Source: Mastigias papua (taxonomy: Eukaryota > Cnidaria > Scyphozoa > Rhizostomeae > Mastigiidae). From it: a stretch of DNA of 64,000 nt. Numbering within the stretch: the stretch's first letter is position 1; each line of letters opens with the position of its first letter. Position numbers and translations under genes: made by a program. A model generated the notes under the pieces. The model was not told the origin of the DNA and did no database searches. It saw only the letters and a program-made list of their open reading frames with translations. The stretch lies in contig OZ025276.1 of assembly GCA_964019165.1 (NCBI GenBank), positions 14,393,313 through 14,457,312 of the forward strand. The letters run 5' to 3'. Shown here in pieces: positions 54,401 through 64,000 of this stretch.

Positions 54401-57400
54401 TAGAAAAGTATTGACCATGTTTGAAGAAGACACAGGGAATTAAAAATCGTTGTGAAAGCGAGTTATGGATGAGATCCCTATTGTTGTCGTAACAAAACAG
54501 TATCGTTTTATCAGATGATTTTTATGATTAGCGCTTTCTGACAGATTTCATGTATTGCCATTTCAGTGAATAAATTGAACGACTACTGCAGATGTTGTTT
54601 GTAACGGTTATCCGACTTCAAAAAGCAACACAATTAAGGGTTATCTTTCACTCATGACCTCATTATGTGATTCCAAACATTTGCTCATTCGAGACCGACC
54701 TTTTGGGTAGGGAAAATATTTCTTGTACATTCTTATATTTCCAGAACAAGAGTGTTAACCGTTTATTTTCAATAGACACTGCTCATTCTAAAACACAACC
54801 GCATACGCTGCCGTGCACGCAACCGCTAATTAACTAAGCTTTTGCCAATATATATCAGGTTTTGCCAAACTGGTAACTGTCTGGAAAAGCAGATTTGATT
54901 ACTACAGATGTTGTTTGTTAATAGCTCGCACTCCTTTCGGGACTATTGCGTATGTTTCTTACATAAGTGATCTTGTTTATTTAAAGAAAGCTTCTCTAGG
55001 TCGTCAAACATGCAAGTTTCTCTGCTCTTTTGTGCCCCTAAAGACGTGATTCTGTGGTCAACCATGTTGCCTGTTAATGCAAACAATGTTCTATAAGTCT
55101 GCTACGTAAGGTTGATGAATTTCCCATTTCCTATCAACTACATCAGGGCGATTTGTTTTTTCATTGCGTGTTATGCGCGTGGCCCGCTACATTAAGTATC
55201 AATATTATTAGATTCATTGTTTGATTTACAGAGAAATGTAGATTATATCGTGAATTGAAATAACTACACTTGCTGATACAGCTGATTAAAACAACTGCAC
55301 CTGAACGCCTTGAATTGTTTGAGGCAATGAGAGGGTACCTCAATGTTAAGCAGAACCTAAGCTAAACATTTCAATCGATTCTGAGGGCTAGACATCTTCA
55401 TAAAAATAGGCAGCAGCAGTTCGAAGGTTGGGTTCATTTTCAAGAGCTTTGCAGAAATTGGAGAATTTCGTGTTTCCACGATATATAAGATGGTTGCTGG
55501 CTAATGGCTCCACTGTAGAGCAATTTCACTACAGCACGAAAAAACGACAACATTTTTAGACATACTGAAAGCTTGCATTTGCAAATTTAGGAGCTTAGCT
55601 AAAGGAAAATACACGAGTAACCATCTTCACATATTTTGTCTGATGTTCTATAAAATGCTCTGTCTTGTTTCGTTCTGTTGGGATCGGTACATGATGATTA
55701 TGAAATATTTCCCATCGTATCTAATTTTATTCCACTGTTCATTGAAACAAGTCTTATTTTCGTATTCTCTGTTAATTACAACCTTTCGCTTTGCAATTAG
55801 CGGGCACGCGCGTTGTTCCGGATTGGCAACGCTAATCTTATTCGACTCCACAAAAGGGTATGACGTTTCCCGGTAGTCGGCACCATCAGATAAGGATGCC
55901 ATGCACTTTTGTCTCCTATCTGATCATATACTCTTCATTTCTGTGCTATGCCAAATATTGTTGGAATACGTAATTGTTTGGGATAGAGAGGATCTTGCGA
56001 AAATGGCCTAGGAAGTTTGTATTTCCTTTGTATCTTAAAGCATCTCTTTCAATTGAAAATATACATACTGTGTTTATTGTAAAAAGAGACGTATTGAATC
56101 TTCTACAACGGATATTTGTATTGGCCATTTGTAGAGATGCAAAGAATGAGTGAGAAATCCTGATTATCTACTCATACCTCATTGCTGATTTGAGCTCTGA
56201 CAAAAATATAAACATCTAGCAGAAATTTGGTTTTTATTGCGTAACTACCAGCTTTCCTCATTTATTTATGTCTTTGCTGTTTGCAAAATATTAGAAATTG
56301 GCAGTTTGGATGTTGCTAGGAACCTGTAATATCTTTTTATTTCCATGGTTGAAGCTCTGTCGAATTTTCAAACAGTCAGTTTTTCACAAGTAGAATTCAG
56401 ATATGGTTATTTGGGATCTGTGATGTGAGTTTTAAAGAGGGACCTTTTCTATGAATGGGATGCTGATAAATTTTAAAATAGACACTCGTGACTTGAATTC
56501 TGCAGCTTCTGTTAATCAAAACATTTGGCAATATGAATATAGAGTAAATTAGAGAATAGATGATTGAATGGATGAATGAAATTAATACTTTGCTCGCTTA
56601 CTAAAATGAAACTTTGAGCAAGAAGATAAATTAATTATATATTTAAGAATGTCTCAATCAATTAACAAACCATTGAATTAAGGTACTATACCTACAACTT
56701 TTGATGAAAAATCGATGTTTTCAAAAAAATTTTTAAGCAGAGATATGTTGAAGAATAATCTCTCTTCTTTCATAATATTCAACTCATGTTTGTATACGGT
56801 TACGATTATTTCCCAAAACAGGCAGTTTGAGGAAGAAGCATTTTCAAAATTCCCCTAGCAACGCCCATAGCAACAATGTTACTTAATTTCTGGGGCTTTT
56901 CCCACAAACACAGACTTATTAACAGGGTATAGGTTCGTGTCTTCGGGTACAATGTAGCTGGGAAAGAACGTTCTTGATCAGAGCGAGGCTATATGGCCTA
57001 CTCTCCTACTAAGAGCAAAATTTGTTGGCAAAGATATTTGATCAAACGTTGTATTTTGCCTTCATTTGGTCTGAATGCAAGAATAGCTCTGTACAGCTTG
57101 ATTCTACAAATTTCACGCTATTTGAATTATAAAAGCAATGGGAAGCAAACGTTCACGTTTGAGAAACAGGAGGAAGTCTATTTTTAAAGGTAACCAGTTC
57201 GTAAAGCTGGAAAAGAATAAGAGTGAAGGAAAACATCTGTCGCTTAGGCCAAGGCCTGACTTGAGTAGCAATGTCAAAACAAATCCTCCTGCTAACTCGT
57301 TAGAAACAGATTTTAATATTATTATACATTTTCATATTTTGCAAGATCTCTTCTCGGAATTTGCACGATGCCCGCTCGACAGCTGTAATTCATTTTTGCA

Positions 57401-60400
57401 AGTAAACACTGGGTTTGAAAATAAGAATGGCCTGTGTTACTGTTTGAAAGTATTTTGCACTGCATGTGGATTTAGTAAGTCTTTCAATACATCAAAACAA
57501 CAAGATAATTCCACAACAGTAAAACCAGGAAAGTCTTTCTTTGATATAAACCTTAGAACTGTACTTGCAATGAAAGAGTTGGGTAAAGGTTATGAAGGAC
57601 TAGTGAAGTTCTGTACAATCATGAACATGGCAAATCCAATGAGTATTTCGAGCTTCAATAACTGCCTTGATGAAATTCACTTGGCATTTGAAATGGAAGA
57701 GGAATTGTCCCAAAAAAAGGTTGCCCTCCTTGTTCATTCTGATACAAACACAGATTTAACAGATATTGCCCAATGCACAGTTTCAATTGATGGCTCATGG
57801 CAAAAACGGGGATACAGTTCCATCAATGGAGTTGTTACCTGTATGTATGGTGATAAATGCCTTGATTGCTATGTCCTTTGAAAACACTGTAAAGCATGTG
57901 CCAAATGGAATAAAATAGATAAAACTTTTCTTGAGTACCTTGAATGGGAAGCTAATCATATTTGCCCTGCCAACCATGCAGGGTCATCATCGTCTATGGA
58001 ATCTGCTGGTGCATTGCAAATTTTTAAAAGATCTGTGGATATGTTTAATCTTCAGTACACAAAATATCTAGGGGATGGAGATAGCTCATCATTCTCAGCA
58101 GTAAATCAATCCCATCCATATGGTCCTGATGTTCAAATACAGAAGTTAGAATGCATAGGACATATACAGAAGCGAGTTGGTGGACGATTAAGGGAATTGA
58201 AGCTGAAATTGAAAGGAAGTAAATTATCAGATGGAAAGGGAATTTCTGGAAAAGGAAGGCTAACAGATACAGTTGTTAACAAGTTGCAAAACTATTTTGG
58301 TATTGCACTTAGAACCAATCTTGACTCTATATATATAATGAAAAAATGTATCTATGCTTCTCTCTTTCACAATTCAAAGCTTGATGAGAAGAAGCGACAC
58401 CAATTTTGTCCTCCAACCAAAGAAAGTTGGTGCACTTGGCAGAAAGAAAAAGCAGAAAGAGGAGTTACAGAATTCATACCTAAATTGAGCATACCACAAG
58501 CAATTTTTGATGCAATTTTGCCAATATATAGGGAACTGACAAATGACAAGCTTCTAGAAAAGTGTTTACATGGCAAGACCCAAAATTCAAATGAGGCACT
58601 TCATAGCCTTATATGGCAAAGATGTCCAAAGACCATCTATTGTGGGAAAAAATCAGTAGAAATAGGAACAGCCAGTGCTGTGTGCCATATGAATGATGGC
58701 TCTAAATCGATTTCAAATGTCCTTGAACGAATGGGACTGCAGACAGGAGAAGAAGCTGCAAAGGGTCTTGACAGGAGTGCACAGATGCGGAAAAGGTTAC
58801 GTGTTAGGCAAGAGTCTGAGAGATGTAAGAGAAGAAGGAAACACCTAAGAAGTGTGAAAAAAGGCTGGAATGATGCTGTCATTGAGCAAGAAGGTGTAAC
58901 TTATGGTGCTGGGCAGTTTTAAGGTATTTTAGGACAGAATGTGAAAGAGTGTTTTGTTTCTTTCAGTATAAAACTACCTTACAAAACTTTGTAAAAATAA
59001 GGACATTTTCATCCATAACAAGTATTTGGACAAGAATTATGTCAAAACTGTTCTAGTTATTTTAGAAATTACTTTAGACTGTGAAAAAGTAAAGGTAATG
59101 CTAGGGCATGTACCAAAATCATGCCTGTGTGTTCGATAATTATAGTGAAAAATGCAACCCAAAAGTGGTTCAAATTTCTGAAAATTTTTGCAATTTTAAG
59201 CAAAAGGTAAAAATTATATGATAACAAAATGTAAAAAATATCTCCAAGGTAGATACACAGCTAAACACAATATGAATTTGAATATTGGCCTTTATTTTAC
59301 TCTATCACAAACAGTTCTCTATAAATCTTTGTCCAAAACCCTCTATGTGTTAAGATGAAAACTGTTGCTATGGCAACAGCTAATTAGCATAATTGGTTTA
59401 TTTCTTCATATTTCAAATCAGCTATCAGAACAGTATCTGCCTGGCCTAAAACCAATGCACTAGCGGCCTTGTGAAAATTTTTTTTAAAGTTATAGGTGTA
59501 GTACCTTAAAATATTGATAAGTAATATTATTTACTTGTTTGCCAGTTTTTTATAAAAATTTTAGATTAGTTCTTGTGTTTGTGCGGCCCAAGTCTCGCAG
59601 CCCTTTCCATCATTCAGTTTGTTTCTCCATCTTTAAGTCTATTTAGCCTATATTGTTCTCTTATCTGTCTCCGCGGACAATCTACTTCGGTTCTCCCATA
59701 ACCATAATACTCTTTCCTCCAAAAGGATCATATCTCAATGAACTTTGATGCCAAAAATATTCTCATCATTTACAGGCGAATGTTTCCTGTCCTGAAAATG
59801 ACGGTAAAAGGATTGGAACCGCAAGCAATGTACTCCTTTCTTCTGGACTTTGTAGCTGTGGAGGATCACCGGTGGAAATATGTAAACGGAGAATGGGTAC
59901 CAGGAGGAAAGCCGGAGCCGGCATCGACCAGTTCAGTTTACATTCACCCCGATTCACCGAACTTCGGATCTCATTGGATGAAGAATCCTGTCGCGTTTAC
60001 TAAAGTTAAATTGACTAACAAAATGAATGGAGAAGGACAGGTTTGTCTTCCAGTTATATACCATTTTTTAAAACATCATTGCTAATGCCATGAGGAAATG
60101 GTAGCCGCTTTTGAGTCGGGGTTTCCTTCATCTTTAATTCCCATGTTATTTGAACACTCTGTTAAGCATCTGCATTAACCAGGCCTCTATTCAAACTTCT
60201 CTTCTCCATCATATTCATAGAATTTCTATTCCTCCATGAGTAATAGCATGTTTTGCGTACCGACACAACCTTTTGAAAAGATGAAAAAATTTAAGCAAGT
60301 CTTCAAGTAGAAGAAAATATGACAGATATAGATTTGTCACTTTTAATCTAAACATCAGTGTCAGATTTACTTTAATTTAAACCTAATATTGTGCCTACCC

Positions 60401-63400
60401 TTATACTTTATGGAGGACTTTCGTTATGACAGTGTGTCTCCGATAAAACTGAGGAATTATCCTTTAAGATATAATTATGAATTATAAATATGGAAACTGT
60501 TGATTTCATTCAATTAAGCTACAATTAGAAATCTCATTAGTACAAGGTAATTTGTAATTGGCTAGCCTGGATTGCTCTACAGTGAAAAATGATAAATAAC
60601 AAGCATATTGCACGAATAATAACTCAAAGCAAGTAAAAATATAAAATAAACGGACGAACAAACTTAGAAATAAAATAGGTCAGGGCTTGTCCTTGCTCTA
60701 TCTCTACAGCAGAATATATACTAATAGTACTAATAATTGTGATAATAATACTAATAATTTTGATAATAATACTAATAGTTCTGACAATACGCTCCCATCT
60801 TGTCATTCGTATGCTGTAGTTATTACACTAAAGCACCTTATAGGGTTACATACAGGATTAGAGTGTAGGCCTTAAATACACTGAACAAACACATGTCGAC
60901 TATTCCTTTACGATTTTTAAGCATTGCTCATCAAGATTTACCTAGCCGGTGAGCGTTCCTGCTTTACGCTTGATGAAGGACTGATTTTTAGTACTTTTTT
61001 GAGCTTATAATCCGGCCGATTTGTGGTATCCGAACGCGCGCGGTCTGTTTTCATTTTTTACATATTTGTTTCCTTTGAAAATACACTCGGCAGAAGCCAG
61101 CTCGTGGATATCTCCTAACAGGCTTTTTAGCAAAGACTCTTACGTTATTTTCTGGCTTCAAATATTTTGACGATGCATACAGTACAGGCTCCATAACTGC
61201 AGGACAACAAACCGAAGAGATTTCCCGCCCGGTTTGCGTCATTTCTTTGTACGAAGAAGACTCAGGAAAGATCTGTACAATCTTTTTTATGGAAATAATT
61301 ATACTAATTCGCATTGGAGACATCGCTGGAGGGATTGTACCGTGTGTTTATTGGCTGTTCTCTTGCGCCATGACCCATAGCTGGAGACACAGCCGAGATC
61401 ACATCCCGAAAAGGGAAATTCTTTATTCATGTGAGCAATCTTATCCTGTAAATAAACATGACCATTCGAAAAAGCGATCGTGACGGCAAGATCTAACACT
61501 ATCTTGAATCTTACGTTTCAATTCACGAGAAGACAACTACTATCTCCTGTCTAAATGAATGTTTGTCCTCCACCCAAAAGTCTCTGTCACACGAGCATGC
61601 CGATCAATACGGTGTTGTCAAATAAACGAAACAATACACTAAGATTTACGCGTATACATCCCTGGGAAAAAATCTCGTTATGATGCTTGTTTTTTTTCAA
61701 CGATGCTCAAAGTTTACATTACTGTTCATGTACATAGTTCTTTTTTTAATCACCATAATCGTCTCGCGTTTATGTCGATTGTATGAAATGAGAAATGACG
61801 GCAAGATTTGAGCAAAAGCTTTTTAATGAAGTAGGCAATGATTTAACAGAAGTCAAGACCGGGCGGGACTTTGACAAAAATCCATTTTAGTTACAAAGAA
61901 TTCAGCCGACAGTTTTACTCAGATAAACAAATAGATTGATTCTAGGCAAGCATCTGATTGATAACTCTGATACATCACTGCAATTCTTATTATATTCAGC
62001 ATTTCTTCACAAATCCTTGTTGATATTATGATCTTCTGTGCAACGTTGTCAGAATCTCCTCTTAGAAAGAGATAACAAACGTTGGGTAGAGAGCTCCGGG
62101 AGAAGTTTGATAAGACCTTGCAAATGTAATAGCTTTTCCCAGTAGCCTATACTAGTATTTATTGTTTATGTGATGTAAAGAGATAAGTTTTTCTTCAAGG
62201 TAAGGAAGAAAGGAGGCTCATTTGATGCTTCCATAGGTGTCGATGTATCTTCAATAGTCCATTAAAATCAATTTCGTCTTTATCTTTGTCTATACTCTTA
62301 CTCTTTTGAACATTTAGGACTCCCTAAGATTAAATTAGTTCAGATAACTTTTAGATACATAATAATTTTATTTCATGTAACAAGATTAAGAAACATCGAT
62401 TTTTTCCTCTGACTTAGCTACTGTCGCCTCGTTTTTAGGTGATGCTGCACTCCTTGCATAAATATCAACCTCGGATTCATATTATTCGCGTTGGTGCACC
62501 AGATGGAGAGCAAACCGTGAGCACACACAGCTTCCCTGAAACGCAGTTCATTGCGGTCACCGCGTATCAAAATGAAGAGGTAATGGTGTTTCACATCGCA
62601 TTTGTTACCGTGTCTGCTATGTATATTTGTATAGGCAATAGAGCCATACTAGCATGCCTGCACTTGCCTCTTGAGTTTAGGATACACTGATAATAACACT
62701 GTTTACTCGGATTATGCAGACCTCCTTGCTCAATGGTCGCTGGATTTTCCATCTTAATGTAGACCGTAATTAGATGTTCTTTATAAGAAATTGGTTTGTA
62801 AGAAACCAGTCCTCGACTGCTCAAAGAGTTGCAAAAATTCAATACTGGGTTTTTGACACCTCAGAAAGTCGATAAATTCATACACATTAAAATTCTGATT
62901 TTCATGTAAGCACATTCTTGTTGCTAGCAACATAGAAGTATCCATTATTCAGGCCTTTCAATGAGTAGATTAGACGCGCGTTGCCAATCACGCGCGTGGG
63001 ATAGTTTGCGCGCTATAAACATTCAATTGTTAGAGCTTTCCTTAGTACTTGGAAGTATATTTTACACAGAGCTGGCGCGAGCGACAAATCGAGGGCGTGA
63101 ACTGAACTGGGCGCGTGCCTGTGCGCTATTGCGCACGTCTCATTGATACGCATGCTTGTTTGAAACTTTTGAGTCTCTTTTTTAGATAACAGCACTGAAG
63201 ATACAACATAATCCTTTTGCAAAAGCTTTCCTTGACGCAAAAGAGCGGTATGTGATTCTTACCTCTTACCTTAGCATGTTTCCAATGTCTTACAAGAAGG
63301 CAATATGTTGTAAATGTATCGTTGTAAACACTCTTGTCCCTTGATGACTGATATGTGAGTTGCAATGTGACCCATAGATATTAAGAATATGATTTCGGTA

Positions 63401-64000
63401 TACATTTTGTGAGAATACAGTTCTGCTGCTTTTTGTGTCAAAAAACGAGATAAAGTACAGATTCCCAGCCATGATGGAAATAAGAACCAATTATAGAGTT
63501 ATCCCAATGGATGTTGCTCAATATTTTTATTGTACAGAAGACAGATTTTTCTATGCACTCGACAAAAACTGTGTTTATTTCACTAGTCTTAATATAAGCA
63601 TCAGTTTCCTTATGCTGATCTCTGATTTTCAGGTCTGAGCAGAAAGAACTGGTAGAACGCGATGCGATGAATCAATACGCTTCAAACTGTGAGTTTCAAA
63701 AGTTTCATTGACTTCAACCTGTCTTAAAACTTAAGCATGACTTATGTAGAAAGGCTGACTTACCATTTCTATCCTGAGTTAGCCTAAGCCAACACAAATG
63801 TAGAGCAGCTTGGGATGTGCACATCTCAAAGATTGTGCCAATTCTTAGCTTTAAGGGCATTTCCTTCGCAAGCATTTGAAGGGTGTGGCTTCATCAAAGT
63901 TTCATTTTTACCACGCCCTTCACACAAGGAAGAACCTTTTTATATAAAAGTAGGTCTACACCACTGATTTTGAGGGTATTTCTCCCCCAAGTAGATATTC
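48450..64000 (+). CDS. Brachyury-like: Brachyury-type T-box transcription factor (5' part of gene)
   Basis: Exons 48450-48492, 52486-52657, 59776-60040, 62439-62579, 63186-63247 and 63633-63688 join in phase; the gene continues past the window. The DNA-binding T-box spans exon 2 ([19 protein letters not shown]) to exon 5. Exon 3 carries [36 protein letters not shown] and [15 protein letters not shown]. Exon 4 has [13 protein letters not shown] and [16 protein letters not shown]. Exon 5 has [13 protein letters not shown]. The [12 protein letters not shown] and HPDSPNFG stretches point to the Brachyury subfamily rather than Tbx2/Tbx6/Eomes. Some normally conserved positions differ ([34 protein letters not shown]), so it could be a divergent orthologue or a paralogue. 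Exon 1 is inferred: [15 protein letters not shown] ends at a gtaaat donor in the matching phase. It lacks the usual LLxAVE N-terminal motif. Confidence 0.88.
48465..48485 (+). other. eh1-like Groucho-binding motif in the T-box protein
   Basis: Residues 6-12 of the predicted protein, FNMKKIL, fit the eh1 pattern F-x-I/M/V-x-x-I-L that recruits Groucho/TLE co-repressors. The motif lies in the first coding exon and depends on that exon being real. Confidence 0.4.
48493..52485. other. T-box gene intron 1
   Basis: Four kb without a recognised gene. TCACACCT at 49847-49854 matches the Brachyury half-site. The open frames here (for example 51432-51644) have no recognised domain. Confidence 0.5.
55505..55580. 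repeat. Palindromic MITE family, half copy D
   Basis: GGCTCCACTGTAGAGCAATT, CACTACAGCACGAAAAAACG and CATACTGAAAGCTT match the left arm of copy A in order. No right arm is present. Confidence 0.6.
56682..59505 (+). mobile_element. TTAA-flanked DNA transposon, nearly intact (Kolobok/Mutator-like)
   Basis: Terminal inverted repeats start GGTACTATACCTACAACTTT on the left and, as complement, GGTACTACACCTATAACTTT on the right. Both ends abut TTAA (56678-56681 and 59506-59509). Between them is one transposase gene. TTAA target duplications are typical of Kolobok and piggyBac; the protein is not piggyBac. No unambiguous 9-bp duplication, as a classical Mutator element would leave, could be found. 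The TIR identity and almost open gene suggest a fairly recent insertion into the T-box gene intron, in sense orientation. Confidence 0.8.
57138..58922 (+). pseudogene. Mutator-like-domain transposase with one in-frame TGA
   Basis: One reading frame of 594 codons plus stop, broken only by TGA at 57879-57881 (the parts are 57138-57881 and, same frame, onward to 58922). It begins with a basic [14 protein letters not shown]. Mid-protein it has [20 protein letters not shown], then [63 protein letters not shown] and a C-terminal YGAGQF. This order matches the Mutator-like transposase domain of metazoan elements (Pfam PF20700, from memory). The Asp of IDGSW, the Asp of LGDGD and the Glu of NSNEAL are candidate DDE residues. 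The C-x2-C-type cysteines (CPLDSC..CTAC) near residue 75-110 and HCKAC after the stop may bind zinc. The single nonsense codon makes this copy inactive unless the stop is bypassed. Confidence 0.85.
60041..62438. other. T-box gene intron 3
   Basis: 2.4 kb, AT-rich, with a degenerate AATAATACT run near 60715-60790. No gene recognised. Short open frames are unsupported. Confidence 0.5.
62950..63154. mobile_element. 204-bp TIR MITE family, copy 2
   Basis: Homologous end to end with 10547-10750 and begins with the same CAGGCCTTTCAATGAG. The right terminus has diverged (CTCATTGATACGCATG). It keeps many CpGs (ACGCGCGTTGCC, GGCGCGTGCC) that are TpG/CpA in copy 1. It sits only about 30 bp upstream of exon 5 of the T-box gene, close to its branch-point region. 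The shared 61-codon frame ([18 protein letters not shown]..) has no known domain. Confidence 0.8.

Larger units (their letters stand above)
52658..59775. other. T-box gene intron 2 (7.1 kb)
   Basis: The intron carries the 2.8-kb DNA transposon at 56682-59505 and a partial palindromic-MITE copy at 55505. The remainder is AT-rich sequence in which I see no further gene. The intron splits the AG|G arginine codon of NGRRMFPV, with a donor at 52658 and the tttacag acceptor before 59776. Confidence 0.75.

Noticed and set aside
57879..57881. In-frame TGA as a recoded (selenocysteine or readthrough) codon
   Set aside because: Related transposases have an ordinary residue here as far as I recall, and no recoding structure is evident. 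A nonsense mutation is simpler.

Overview
This is animal nuclear DNA: AT-rich, intron-rich (GT-AG and a few GC-AG introns), with long microsatellites and many small transposon relics. No bacterial or viral gene organisation is visible. The genes are metazoan (A20-type zinc-finger protein, ribosomal protein L24, a CCDC28-family protein, CEP97, a Brachyury-type T-box factor). The sequence suggests a non-vertebrate animal. I cannot place it in a phylum without a search.

Layout. (1) 1-2448, plus strand: 3' end of an A20/TNFAIP3-like gene, three exons with four A20 zinc fingers. (2) 2449-6260: transposon debris, including a near-perfect 279-bp palindrome, a second inverted-repeat MITE, a hAT-type MITE with an 8-bp target duplication and a deleted Tc1-like element with its TA duplication. 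(3) About 6295-11301, plus strand: RPL24, with a distant first exon (ATG AA) placed by inference. (4) 15133-16402, minus strand: a CCDC28A/B homologue. (5) 16829-31743, plus strand: a CEP97 homologue rebuilt as 20 exons (about 1,485 codons) with leucine-rich repeats, two IQ motifs, coiled coil and an unusually long, probably disordered tail in one 2.7-kb exon. CCDC28 and CEP97 lie head to head, with 426 bp between start codons. (6) 31744-48300: a gene desert with simple repeats and two hAT-type MITEs. (7) 48450 to the window end, plus strand: a Brachyury-type T-box gene, six exons seen, 3' end missing. Its second intron carries an almost intact TTAA-flanked DNA transposon (Kolobok/Mutator-like transposase, one in-frame TGA).

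How the genes relate. CCDC28 proteins and CEP97 both belong to the centrosome/cilium system, so the shared upstream region could co-regulate them. From memory of the human map, RPL24 and CEP97 are near neighbours at 3q12, while TNFAIP3 and CCDC28A are near each other at 6q23-24 and TBXT is also on 6q. The window therefore appears to join two gene neighbourhoods that are separate in humans. I found no novel multi-gene system. The most unusual items are this linkage, the head-to-head centrosomal pair, the extended CEP97 tail, the short N-terminus of the T-box protein with a Groucho-type motif, and the nearly intact transposon in its intron.
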